Source: Sphingopyxis sp. DBS4
Lineage (GTDB): Bacteria > Pseudomonadota > Alphaproteobacteria > Sphingomonadales > Sphingomonadaceae
NCBI RefSeq assembly: GCF_024628865.1
Contig: NZ_CP102384.1
Coordinates: forward strand, 259,001-323,000
Direction: 5' to 3'
Length of the DNA stretch: 64,000 nt
Numbering within the stretch: position 1 is the stretch's first letter; each line of letters opens with the position of its first letter. The notes beneath the pieces were generated by a model. It was not told the DNA's origin and searched no databases. It worked only from the letters and a program-made list of their open reading frames with translations. Below, in pieces: positions 55,473 to 63,975 of the stretch. Both the position numbers and the translations under genes were made by a program.

Positions 55473-56596
55473 TGATCTCCGCGACTGGCCCCCGGCCGGG
55501 GCGCGATGCCGCGTCGCTGCGCTTTCTGGCGCTCTGCCTCGGCGGTTGGGTGCTGCTGCGCGCGGCGATGCTGTGGAACCCGGCGATGCCGGCGCCGCCG
55601 GCCGGTCTTCGGCCCTCGTGGAATATTCCTTCGCCCTTTATCTTGCCGGCCCCCCGCGACCGGGCGGATGCAGTCCTTTCGCCCGCTATGCCGCGGCTGC
55701 CCGAACGCGCCGCAGCGACCCGCTTCCTTGCCGCATTGCCGAAGGCCGCCTCTTCGGTCCCGGGCACGACCGGGGACAAAGGGTTCGGCGGCGACCGGCA
55801 TGACATACGGCTCGCGTTGATCGCGCGGTTCCTGCCCGGCGTTCCGACGCGCGGCGCCCTGCGGGGCGACCCGCCGCCGTGGCGCGCCGCGCTGCCGCTC
55901 CGCGTGGGCGATCCGGGGCGGGGCGAATCCTTCTGGATGCAGCGCCCGCTGGCCCGCTGGTCGCTCGGCGGCTGGCTCTATCTGCGCGAGGGATCGGCCG
56001 GCGCGTCGGATGCGATCGCCGCCGGCGGCCAACTCGGCAGTTCGCAGGCGGGCCTCCGCCTCGCCTACGGCTTCGGCGACGATGGGCGGTTGCGCGCCTA
56101 TGGCCGCGCGACGATGGCGATACGTCGGGCCGAACAGCGCGAACTTGCCTTTGGCGCGGCGTTCGCGCCCGTGCGGCGTCTGCCGGTCGACATTGCGATC
56201 GAGCAGCGCGTCGCGATCGGCAGCGAGGGGCGCACCGCGCTCGCCGCGATGGCGACTGGAGGCGTCAGCGACGTTCCGCTTCCTGCGGGCTTCCGCCTCG
56301 ATGCTTATGCACAGGCCGGCGTCGTCGGTGCGCGCCGGCGCGACGGCTTCGCCGACGGCGCGCTGGTCGTTGACCGGCGGCTCGGCGATGATGAGCGCTC
56401 GCCGCTGCGGCTCGGCGCGCTTGCCGCCGGCGCGGTCCAGCCGGGCGTGTCGCGGATCGATGTCGGTCCCCGGCTGACCCTGCGGCTTCCCGACGTTGGC
56501 AAGGGAAGCCGCATCGCGCTCGACTGGCGACAGCGGGTGGCGGGCAATGCGCGTCCCGAAAGCGGCCTCGCACTGACCCTCGCCACAGACTTTTAG
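55469..56596 (+). CDS. NfrA C-terminal-like outer-membrane barrel protein
   Basis: 375 residues from the ATG at 55469, overlapping the glycosyltransferase stop (ATGATG). A hydrophobic N-terminal segment (about 18-35) could be an anchor or signal. From about residue 155 the sequence alternates as beta-strands (RWSLGGWLYLREGSAGASD, LRLAYGFGDDGRLRAYGRAT) and ends in Phe, the outer-membrane signal. The region resembles the barrel at the C-terminus of NfrA. The long TPR repeat region of NfrA is absent. It probably forms the export pore for the glycan made by the coupled synthase. Confidence 0.7.
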   Translation: MMISATGPRPGRDAASLRFLALCLGGWVLLRAAMLWNPAMPAPPAGLRPSWNIPSPFILPAPRDRADAVLSPAMPRLPERAAATRFLAALPKAASSVPGTTGDKGFGGDRHDIRLALIARFLPGVPTRGALRGDPPPWRAALPLRVGDPGRGESFWMQRPLARWSLGGWLYLREGSAGASDAIAAGGQLGSSQAGLRLAYGFGDDGRLRAYGRATMAIRRAEQRELAFGAAFAPVRRLPVDIAIEQRVAIGSEGRTALAAMATGGVSDVPLPAGFRLDAYAQAGVVGARRRDGFADGALVVDRRLGDDERSPLRLGALAAGAVQPGVSRIDVGPRLTLRLPDVGKGSRIALDWRQRVAGNARPESGLALTLATDF

Positions 56597-56702
56597 AGAG
56601 CCGCGAAATTTAGGTGCCGCAGCCGATTCCCCGGCCCCGAAAAATGCTCTAGGGTCGCCGGACTCGGCGCATTTCCTGCGCTGTGAACGTCATTCGGGGC
56701 CC

Positions 56703-57611
56703 ATGGATCTTTACCTTCCCGTCGCCAATCTGTCGGTCAACGCGCTGGTCATCATCCTGCTCGGCGGCGGGGTCGGTTTCCTGTCGGGGATGTTCGGCGT
56801 CGGCGGCGGCTTCCTGACGACGCCGCTGCTGATCTTCTATGGCATTCCGCCGACGGTCGCCGCGGCGTCGGCGGCGACGCAGGTCACCGGGGCGAGCGTT
56901 TCGGGGGCGCTTGCGCATTTCGAGCGCGACGGTGTGGACGTGCGGATGGGCGGGGTGCTGATCGTCGGCGGTCTGTTCGGGTCGCTGATCGGCGCCGGGC
57001 TGTTCGAATTGCTGACCGCGTGGGGCCAGATCGATACGACGATCAACATCCTCTATGTCGTGCTGCTCGGCTCGGTCGGCGGGATCATGGCGCGCGAGGC
57101 GTGGGGCGCGCTGCGGCGGATGCGCGCCGGGCTTCCCGCGGCGGCGCGCAAGCGGCGGCACCATCCGATGGTCGCCAACCTGCCGCTGCGCTGGCGCTTC
57201 TATCGATCGGGCCTCTATATCTCGCCGCTCGCGCCGCTGCTGCTCGGCATGATGGTCGGCGTGCTGACGATGCTGCTCGGCGTCGGCGGCGGCTTCATCA
57301 TGGTGCCCGCGATGATCTATCTGCTCGGCATGGGGACGCAGGTGGTGGTCGGCACCTCGCTGTTCCAGATCCTGTTCGTGACGATCGCGACGACGATGGT
57401 CCATGCGATGACCACCGGCGCGGTCGACCTGGTGCTCGCGGCTTTGCTGCTGGTCGGCAGCGTCACCGGCGCGCAGATCGGCGCGCGGTTCGCGCAGAGC
57501 GTGAAGCCCGAATATCTGCGGATGGCACTGGCGGTGATCGTGCTGATCGTCGCGCTGCGCATGGCGGTTGATCTCTTCATCCGCCCTGAAGAAATCTACA
57601 CCGTGCAATGA
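56703..57611 (+). CDS. Sulfite exporter TauE/SafE family (TSUP) membrane protein
   Basis: 302 residues with seven or eight membrane segments. The TSUP signature occurs twice: VGFLSGMFGVGGGFLTTPLL near the start and GVLTMLLGVGGGFIMVPAMI in the second half, reflecting the internal duplication. These are permeases for sulfite, sulfonate or small anions. A periplasmic-facing TIGR02186 protein is coupled to its stop (ATGA), a pair seen across alphaproteobacteria. Confidence 0.88.
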   Translation: MDLYLPVANLSVNALVIILLGGGVGFLSGMFGVGGGFLTTPLLIFYGIPPTVAAASAATQVTGASVSGALAHFERDGVDVRMGGVLIVGGLFGSLIGAGLFELLTAWGQIDTTINILYVVLLGSVGGIMAREAWGALRRMRAGLPAAARKRRHHPMVANLPLRWRFYRSGLYISPLAPLLLGMMVGVLTMLLGVGGGFIMVPAMIYLLGMGTQVVVGTSLFQILFVTIATTMVHAMTTGAVDLVLAALLLVGSVTGAQIGARFAQSVKPEYLRMALAVIVLIVALRMAVDLFIRPEEIYTVQ

Positions 57612-58378
57612 GGGGGCTCGGCGCTCTCGCCTGCGCATCGGCGCTGCTGCTGACTGTGGGCACCGCGCGCGCCGACGATCCGCGCCTCGTGCCCGATGTG
57701 TCGAGCCGCGCGATCGAGATTCAGTATAGCTTCACCGGCGAGGAATTGCTGCTGTTCGGCGCGATCCTCTATCCGGGGCAGCGGCTTCCCGACGACCGCA
57801 CCGACATCGTCGTCGTGCTGAAGGGGCCGGTGCGGCCGATCGTCCTGCGAGAGAAACAGCGCGTTGCGGGAATCTGGGTCAATGCGAGCAGCATCCGGCT
57901 GCGCACCTCGCCCGGTTTTTACGCGATCGGATCGTCGCGGCCGATCGACAAGCTGGTCGACGAGCGCACCGCGGCGATCTTCGAGCTCGGCCTCGACAAT
58001 CTGTCGATGTCGCCCGCGGGCTTTTCCGAAGCGAAGAAGCTCGCGCGCTTCGAGGCGGGGCTGATCGACCTCTATCGCCGCGCGGGGCTGTTCTACGAAA
58101 ATCCGCGCGCGGTCGAGATCAGCGAGGGCGTGCTCTATCGCGCGCGTATCCCGGTGCCGGCGCGCGTGCCCGTCGGCACCTATCGCGCCGAAACCTATCT
58201 GATCAGCCGCGGCCGCGTGATCGCGGTCGCCTCGCGCGATGTCCAGATCCGCAAGGCGGGGTTCGAGCGGTTCGTCGCGCTCGCCGCCGAGCGGCACGGC
58301 TTTCTCTACGGCCTGACCGCGGTCATGCTTTCGCTGGTCCTCGGCTATGGCGCATCGGCGCTTTTCCGCCGCCGCTGA
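57608..58378 (+). CDS. TIGR02186 family transmembrane protein
   Basis: 256 residues with a signal peptide (ASALLLTVGTARA), a beta-rich periplasmic domain, and a C-terminal membrane helix (GFLYGLTAVMLSLVLGYGAS). The body (VPDVSSRAIEIQYSFTGEEL, DIVVVLKGP, YRAETYLISRG) matches the TIGR02186 family found only beside TauE-like permeases. Four-base overlap with the TauE gene. Exact role unknown; it likely works with the permease. Confidence 0.85.
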   Translation: MRGLGALACASALLLTVGTARADDPRLVPDVSSRAIEIQYSFTGEELLLFGAILYPGQRLPDDRTDIVVVLKGPVRPIVLREKQRVAGIWVNASSIRLRTSPGFYAIGSSRPIDKLVDERTAAIFELGLDNLSMSPAGFSEAKKLARFEAGLIDLYRRAGLFYENPRAVEISEGVLYRARIPVPARVPVGTYRAETYLISRGRVIAVASRDVQIRKAGFERFVALAAERHGFLYGLTAVMLSLVLGYGASALFRRR

Positions 58379-58464
58379 GCGCTTTTCCGCCGATTCAGCA
58401 TAAGCGCTTTATTTACCCTCACCTGCGATAAGCAGCGCCGGAACGATAAAGGCGGGGGCTTGAT

Positions 58465-60177
58465 ATGGATATGCAGGGTGGCGGGTTCAGCGCCGGGGAT
58501 TTGACAGCCGCGCAGCATGTCCGGCTTGCGGGCGGTGGGACCGCCGCGGCCGTGGCGCCGGTCACCCCCCATCATCGCGACGATCTGCTGATCGGCGAAG
58601 TGATCGATATATCGGGGTCGGATTCGCGGATTCTGCTCGATGCCGCAACGCTCGGCCAATTGGCGTCGTCGAGCGACGCGGCGGTCGCGATGGCGGGGCA
58701 GGTCGGCGCGCAGGTCAAGATTCGCGTCGGCAATGTGTGGCTCGTCGCCAGCATCCGCGACCAGCAGATGCACGAGCGCGGCGAAGGGCTGATCGTCGCG
58801 ACGATCGACTTCCTCGGCGAAGGCGAAGAGGAAAAGATCACCGGCCGCATCCACAATTTCCGCCGCGGCGTGACGCGCTATCCGATCCCGGGCGGGCAGG
58901 TCTATGCGGCGACCAGCCACGACCTCAAGCAGATTTACGCCGCCGACGAACGCGCGCATGTCGAGATCGGGACCATCTATCCGACGCGTGATATTCGCGG
59001 CTCGCTCTATGTCGATGCGATGCTCGGCAAGCATTTCGCGCTGCTCGGATCGACCGGCACCGGCAAGTCGACCAGCGCCGCGCTGATCCTTCACAAGATC
59101 TGCGAACTTTCGCCGCAGGGCCATATCGTGATGATCGACCCGCACGGCGAATATTCGGCCGCCTTCAAGGGCACCGGCGCGCTGTTCGATGTCGACAATC
59201 TCGCCATGCCCTATTGGCTGATGAACTTCGAGGAACATTGCGAGGTCTTCGTCACCAGCGAGGGCCGCGACCGCCAGAGCGACTGCGACGTGCTTGCCAA
59301 ATGTCTGCTCCAGGCGCGGCAGAAGAACCGCATGGCCGAAGGGATGACCAAGCTCACGGTCGACTCGCCGATCCCCTATCTGCTCTCCGACCTGCTCAAC
59401 ATCCTTACGAACGAGATGGGCAAGCTCGACAAGGCGACCTCGTCGGCGCCCTTCATGCGGATCAAGGGCAAGATCGAGGAAATGCGAGCCGACCCGCGCT
59501 ATAACTTCATGTTCTCAGGCATGCTCGTCGCCGACACGATGGCGAATTTCATCGGCAAGATCTTTCGCCTGCCGTCGGACGGCCGTCCGATCTCGATCAT
59601 CGACGTGTCGGGGGTTCCCAGCGATATCACCAGCGTCGTCGTCGCGGTGCTGTCGCGCCTGACCTTCGATTATGCGATCTGGTCGCGCGGCGAACCGCAG
59701 CGTCCGATCCTGCTCGTCTGCGAGGAAGCGCACCGCTACATCCCGTCGAAGGATATCGGCCAGGGCCAGGCGGTGCGCAAGATTCTCGAACGGATCGCCA
59801 AGGAAGGCCGCAAATATGGCGTGTCGCTGGGGCTGATCACCCAGCGCCCGTCGGATCTGGCCGAAGGCGTGCTCTCCCAGTGCGGCACGATCATCTCGAT
59901 GCGCCTCAACAACGAGCGCGACCAGCATTTCGTCAAGGCGGCGATGCCCGAAGGCGCGCGCGGCTTCATCGATTCGATCCCGGCGCTTCGCAACCGCGAA
60001 TGCATCGTCTGCGGCGAGGGCGTGTCGATTCCGATCCGCGTCTATCTCGACACGCTCGACGAGGACAAGAGGCCCGCGTCGAGCGATCCGATGTTCTCGA
60101 AGCTGTGGCGCGAGACCGGCGGCGAGGCGGAGATATTGGAGCGCGTCGTCAAGCGCTGGCGAAGCCAGGGGCGGTAA
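58465..60177 (+). CDS. HerA-type ATPase (DUF87) family protein
   Basis: 570 residues. An N-terminal HAS-barrel-like region (LLIGEVIDISGSDSRILLDA) precedes the ATPase core: Walker A GSTGTGKSTSA (195-205), Walker B RPILLVCEEAHRYIP, and the sensor TQRPSDLAEGVLSQCGT. This is the HerA/FtsK branch of hexameric DNA pumps. In archaea HerA works with the nuclease NurA; no nuclease gene is adjacent here. It is probably monocistronic. The bacterial versions have been linked to DNA repair or anti-phage defence, but nothing else here decides. Confidence 0.85.
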   Translation: MDMQGGGFSAGDLTAAQHVRLAGGGTAAAVAPVTPHHRDDLLIGEVIDISGSDSRILLDAATLGQLASSSDAAVAMAGQVGAQVKIRVGNVWLVASIRDQQMHERGEGLIVATIDFLGEGEEEKITGRIHNFRRGVTRYPIPGGQVYAATSHDLKQIYAADERAHVEIGTIYPTRDIRGSLYVDAMLGKHFALLGSTGTGKSTSAALILHKICELSPQGHIVMIDPHGEYSAAFKGTGALFDVDNLAMPYWLMNFEEHCEVFVTSEGRDRQSDCDVLAKCLLQARQKNRMAEGMTKLTVDSPIPYLLSDLLNILTNEMGKLDKATSSAPFMRIKGKIEEMRADPRYNFMFSGMLVADTMANFIGKIFRLPSDGRPISIIDVSGVPSDITSVVVAVLSRLTFDYAIWSRGEPQRPILLVCEEAHRYIPSKDIGQGQAVRKILERIAKEGRKYGVSLGLITQRPSDLAEGVLSQCGTIISMRLNNERDQHFVKAAMPEGARGFIDSIPALRNRECIVCGEGVSIPIRVYLDTLDEDKRPASSDPMFSKLWRETGGEAEILERVVKRWRSQGR

Positions 60178-60181
60178 ATCA

Positions 60182-60202
60182 CCCCTCCCTTTCAGGGAGG
60201 GG
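60182..60202. repeat. Single CCCCTCCCT hairpin, possible bidirectional terminator
   Basis: CCCCTCCCTTTCAGGGAGGGG between the convergent HerA-like and VOC genes; fourth occurrence of this hairpin in the window. Confidence 0.6.
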
Positions 60203-60206
60203 GGAC

Positions 60207-60593
60207 CTATTTCGCCGGCGGTTCCCAAAGCTCGATCGGGTTGCCTTCGGGGTCGTGGACCCGCGCGAAGCGGCCCACGCTCGGGTCGTCCCATTCCTTC
60301 TTGGTGATCACCGCGTCGCCCGCCGCACGGAACGGCGCGAGGACGGCGTCGAGGTCGTCGACGCGCAGGTTGATCATGAACTGCCGATCGGCGGGGAAAT
60401 AGTCGGTGTCGGCCTTGAAGGGCGAAAAGACCAGCGGTCCGCCGGTGACCGTCCACACCCATTGATTGACCGGCTCGCTGCCGTCGGCGCTGATCCCGCC
60501 GCCGACCCCCAGCCGGTCGCGATACCAGGCCGACAGCGCTTCCGGATCGCGGGCGCGGAAGAAGAGTCCGCCGATGCCCTTTACATGTCCCAT
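60207..60593 (-). CDS. VOC superfamily protein
   Basis: 128 residues. VOC fold strands: KGIGGLFFRARDPEALSAWY at the start, QFMINLRVDDLDAVLAPF in the middle, and ARVHDPEGNPIELWEPP at the end. It resembles glyoxalase/bleomycin-resistance proteins, but metal ligands and substrate are uncertain. It stands between the HerA-like and cell-wall hydrolase genes with its own short gaps. Confidence 0.87.
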   Translation of the reverse strand: MGHVKGIGGLFFRARDPEALSAWYRDRLGVGGGISADGSEPVNQWVWTVTGGPLVFSPFKADTDYFPADRQFMINLRVDDLDAVLAPFRAAGDAVITKKEWDDPSVGRFARVHDPEGNPIELWEPPAK

Positions 60594-60637
60594 GCCTGCC
60601 TCCCTGATGCCGAGGGCGCGAGACTAGGCGGCTTCGG

Positions 60638-61768
60638 TCAGCGAATCCACTCCCCGCTCTTGCTGAACTCTTCCTTGATCTGCCCCGACTGGTTGAGCCG
60701 CGGATCGGTGTAGGTCGGCGCGGGCGCTGCGGTGGGCGCTGTCGTTGCCGCCGCGGGCGGTGCGGCGCCCATCGTGCCGGGCAGCGGCGCGGGCGCGACA
60801 TCGGGCAGCGGCGCCGCCGGGCCGGTCAGCCCCGGCACCGGCCCGGCGCCGGGCGGCAACCCCTGGCCCTTGAGGATCGCGAGTTGCTGCGCGAGCGGCA
60901 GATAGGGGCCGGGGACCGGCTCGCGCCCCATATAGGGGGCACGAAAGGCGTCGGGCATGCCCCAGCGGCCGCGCCAGCGATGGAAGATATGCGCGCCGAC
61001 GATGTTGGTCATCACGAGGCTCTTGCCCCAGCGCGGCCAGATCGCGGTGGTGTGATAATGGGTCGCGAGCCCGACGCCCGGAAAAACATAGCCGTTCAGC
61101 GCTGCAGAGGCGATGCGGCTCGCGCGCAGCCAGTTGCGGCGTTCGGGCGCGCGCGCCATCGCGCCGTCGCAGGCGAAGGTGAACTGGCACACGCCCGCGC
61201 GCTCGGACCCCTGGAAGACGACACCGCAGATCGTGTTGGGAAAGCTCGGGTGGCGGGCGCGGTTGACGATCACCTGCGCGACGCCGCGCATCCCGTCGTC
61301 GCTTTCGGACGCCGCCTCGTAATAGAGAGCCGAAGTCAGGCAATAATGCGCGCGCTCGCGGTCGAGCGCGGTCAGGCCGCGAAAGACATAGGGCTTGGCG
61401 GGCGGGCCGACGAACGCTTCCTGCTGCAGCTCGGTCGGCGACGCGGGGGGCAGCGCGGTCGCATCGGCATAGCCGACGCTGGCGGGGTCGGGCAGCGTCG
61501 GATCGATCTTGAGCGCATCCTCATAGCTGTCCGAATTCATCACCGCCCAGCGCGCCGGATCATAGGGCTTGAAAGTCAACGGCACGCTGACGCTATAGGG
61601 ACCGAAGCCGCGCGGCCGGTATTGCCCCGTCGACAGCATGAGCGCGAGGCAGGCGACGATGGTGATCGCGGCCAGCATCCCCCAATATTCGCGCCCCGGC
61701 CCCGCCGGTTTTTCCGGCGCCGGGTCGCGCCACGTCGAGCGGGCGGCAAGATGGAGTTCGGGCTTCAT
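60638..61768 (-). CDS. SleB-type cell-wall hydrolase with proline-rich tail
   Basis: 376 residues. One N-terminal membrane helix (about 30-45) anchors a domain with the hydrolase_2/SleB pattern: ALYYEAASESDDGMRGVAQV (catalytic Glu), VNRARHPSFPNTICGVVFQG, CQFTFACDG, and ATHYHTTAIWPRW. SleB is a spore cortex-lytic enzyme in bacilli; in alphaproteobacteria its relatives act on the cell wall and spores are absent. The C-terminal ~100 residues are rich in Pro, Ala and Gly. Monocistronic by spacing. Confidence 0.88.
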   Translation of the reverse strand: MKPELHLAARSTWRDPAPEKPAGPGREYWGMLAAITIVACLALMLSTGQYRPRGFGPYSVSVPLTFKPYDPARWAVMNSDSYEDALKIDPTLPDPASVGYADATALPPASPTELQQEAFVGPPAKPYVFRGLTALDRERAHYCLTSALYYEAASESDDGMRGVAQVIVNRARHPSFPNTICGVVFQGSERAGVCQFTFACDGAMARAPERRNWLRASRIASAALNGYVFPGVGLATHYHTTAIWPRWGKSLVMTNIVGAHIFHRWRGRWGMPDAFRAPYMGREPVPGPYLPLAQQLAILKGQGLPPGAGPVPGLTGPAAPLPDVAPAPLPGTMGAAPPAAATTAPTAAPAPTYTDPRLNQSGQIKEEFSKSGEWIR

Positions 61769-61889
61769 GCGTCGCGTTACAATCTCCGCGGCCGATTCGC
61801 GCAGCCGCTCTCATCCTGCCTTATGCCCCGAAACGCCAATAAAGTGTTTCGCCGCCGATGTCCTGTGCCGCAGGGGGACAGGTGATGCG

Positions 61890-62810
61890 TCAGCCGATCT
61901 CGACCGTCAGATGTTCGATTTCGTGCACCGGGCGCAGCCGTTCGCAGACCGCCGCGCGCGTCGTGCCGGTGACGCTGACGATCGCGGCGTGGGCGGCGGG
62001 GCCGACGCGCCAGACGTGGAGGTCGCGAATTCGTGCGTCGCCCGGTCCTTCGACCAGCGCGCGGATTTCGGCTTCGAGTTTCTTGTCGGTCGCGTCGAGC
62101 AGCACTGCGGCGGTGTCGCGCATCAGCGACCAGGACCAGATGGCGATGACGATCGCGCCGACGACGCCCATCGCGGGGTCGAGCCACACCCAGCCGAAAT
62201 AGCGCCCGCCGAGCAGCGCCGCGATCGCGAGCACCGAGGTCAGCGCGTCGGCGAGGACGTGCAGATAGGCCGAGCGCATGTTGTTATCGGTCTCGTGCCC
62301 ATGGTGATGATCATGCGCGTGGTCGTGATGATGGTCGTGCCCATGACCGTGACCATGGCCGAGCAGCAGCGCACTGACGATATTCACGCCGAGGCCGATC
62401 ACGGCGATGACCGCCGCCTCGCCGAAGGCGACGGGACTGGGGTCGACGAGGCGGATCGCCGATTCCCACGCGATGCCGATCGCGACGATGCCGAGCACCA
62501 GCGCCGAGGCGAAGCCCGCAAGATCGCCGACCTTGCCGGTGCCGAAGCTGTAGCGCCCGCTCGTCGCGTGGCGCCGGGCGTAGCGATAGGCGAGCGCCGC
62601 GATTCCGAGCGCGCCCGCGTGGGTCGCCATGTGAAAGCCGTCGGCGAGCAACGCCATCGAGTTGAAGGCAAGCCCCGCGGCGATCTCCGCGACCATCATC
62701 ACCGCGGTCAGCAGCACGACCCACAATGTACGGCGCGCATTTTCGTCGTGCCGCTTGCCGAGATAGACATGGCTGTGCGTCAGCGCGTCGATGTCGTCGT
62801 CGAGCGACAT
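61890..62810 (-). CDS. dmeF: Cation diffusion facilitator, DmeF-like cobalt/nickel exporter
   Basis: 306 residues from the ATG at 62810. CDF features: LLADGFHMATHAGALGIAAL (metal-site Asp and His in TM2), a long His-rich loop between TM4 and TM5 (GHGHGHGHDHHHDHAHDHHH), VLADALTSVLAIAALLGG in TM5, and a cytoplasmic C-terminal domain. Its regulator (RcnR/DmeR type) is 10 bp upstream, which points to Co/Ni export rather than Zn. Protons are the counter-ions. Confidence 0.92.
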   Translation of the reverse strand: MSLDDDIDALTHSHVYLGKRHDENARRTLWVVLLTAVMMVAEIAAGLAFNSMALLADGFHMATHAGALGIAALAYRYARRHATSGRYSFGTGKVGDLAGFASALVLGIVAIGIAWESAIRLVDPSPVAFGEAAVIAVIGLGVNIVSALLLGHGHGHGHDHHHDHAHDHHHGHETDNNMRSAYLHVLADALTSVLAIAALLGGRYFGWVWLDPAMGVVGAIVIAIWSWSLMRDTAAVLLDATDKKLEAEIRALVEGPGDARIRDLHVWRVGPAAHAAIVSVTGTTRAAVCERLRPVHEIEHLTVEIG

Positions 62811-62820
62811 GCGGCTCCCC

Positions 62821-63096
62821 CTATTTCGTATAGCGGCGGATCGCCGCGAGCAGGTCTTCGCCGCCCTGCGCGCGCTCGGCGTCCGAGAGGCCGGGCGCGG
62901 CGACATGCGATTGCAGATGGTCGGCGACGAGTTCGTCCATCAGGCCGGCGACGGCGCCGCGCACCCCAGCGACCTGATGGAGGATGGCCGCACAGCCTGC
63001 CTCATCGGCGATCGCGCGCTCGATCGCGGCGATCTGCCCGGCGATGCGCCGGGTGCGGGCGAGAAGCTGATCCTTGTTGGCGTGCGTATGCGACAT
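62821..63096 (-). CDS. dmeR: RcnR/DmeR-type nickel/cobalt-responsive repressor
   Basis: 91 residues of the CsoR/RcnR family. Ligands of RcnR are all present: His3, Cys35 (DEAGCAAIL), His60 and His64 (VADHLQSHV). This set fits Ni/Co sensing rather than copper (CsoR) or formaldehyde (FrmR). It is the first gene before dmeF, and a G-tract operator sits immediately upstream of its ATG. Loss of DNA binding on metal binding would induce dmeF. Confidence 0.9.
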   Translation of the reverse strand: MSHTHANKDQLLARTRRIAGQIAAIERAIADEAGCAAILHQVAGVRGAVAGLMDELVADHLQSHVAAPGLSDAERAQGGEDLLAAIRRYTK

Positions 63097-63114
63097 AGGA
63101 TACCCCCCTATCCT
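63097..63114 (-). promoter_or_regulatory. RcnR/DmeR operator abutting the dmeR start codon
   Basis: On the minus strand AGGATA-GGGGGG-TATCCT is a perfect 6-bp inverted repeat around a G6 tract, the hallmark of RcnR-type sites. It touches the dmeR ATG at 63096. A TATATA sequence lies just upstream (63115-63120), so operator and promoter overlap and the message would have almost no leader. Confidence 0.85.
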
Positions 63115-63138
63115 ATATAAGCGTAGCGGGGCAAGCGA

Positions 63139-63933
63139 TCAGTGGACGATCGCGGCGTCGTACCAGTCGCCGCGCGGCGATACATCGATCGGCAGGCCGA
63201 AAAGACCGGTCAGCGCGTCGCTGGTGAGCAGGTCGGCTTTGGCGCCGTCGTGCAGCACGCGCCCGCCCTGCAGCATCACGATGCGGCCGATCTCGGGCAA
63301 TATCTCCTCGATATGGTGGGTGACGAGGATCAGCGTCGTGCCGCCGCGCGCGACGCCGCGCAGCATGTCGAGGAAATGGTGCCGCGCCGCGGGGTCGAGC
63401 CCCGCGCACGGCTCGTCGAGCAGCAGCGCGCGCGGCCGGTGCGCGAGCGCGCGGGCGATCAGGACGCGGCGCGCCTCGCCCGTCGACAGGCTCGCCATGC
63501 TGCGCCCGATCAGATGGGTGGCGCCGACCTCTTCGAGCGCGGCGCGCGAGGCGTCGATCATCTCCTGCGTGTAATGCTGATGCGCCCACAGCCCGCGTGA
63601 GGCGAAGAAGCCCGAGACGACGCAGTCGAGCGCCTCCAGCGGCGGCTCGGCATCGAAATCGAGCTGCATCGTCGTCGAGACGATCCCGAGCAGTTTGCGG
63701 AGCTCGAACACATTCCAGCTATCCTGCCCGAAGATGCGGACGTCGGCGCCATAGGCGGGATAAAGCTGGCGCGCGATCAGCTTGACCAGCGTCGACTTCC
63801 CCGACCCGTTGGCGCCGAGGATCGCGGTGCTTTCGCCGTCGGCAATGGTCAGCGTAGGCAGGTCGAGGATGCACGTCTCGTCGGCCATGACGCGAACGTT
63901 GGACAAGGCTAGCAAGGGAGAGTCATCAGTCAT
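63139..63933 (-). CDS. Orphan ABC transporter ATP-binding protein
   Basis: 264 residues. Walker A GANGSGKST (about 40-48), Q-loop region VSTTMQLDFD, signature LSTGEARR, Walker B ALLLDEPCAGLD and switch His LVTHHIEE. Only one ATPase domain, of the ModF/YlmA-like branch. No permease or binding-protein gene is seen on this side, so its partner is unknown, or it acts alone. It ends 42 bp before dmeR on the same strand. Confidence 0.9.
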   Translation of the reverse strand: MTDDSPLLALSNVRVMADETCILDLPTLTIADGESTAILGANGSGKSTLVKLIARQLYPAYGADVRIFGQDSWNVFELRKLLGIVSTTMQLDFDAEPPLEALDCVVSGFFASRGLWAHQHYTQEMIDASRAALEEVGATHLIGRSMASLSTGEARRVLIARALAHRPRALLLDEPCAGLDPAARHHFLDMLRGVARGGTTLILVTHHIEEILPEIGRIVMLQGGRVLHDGAKADLLTSDALTGLFGLPIDVSPRGDWYDAAIVH

Positions 63934-63975
63934 GGGCGCGCGTTGAGCATGACGCGGTATGATAGGGCAAGGGGC

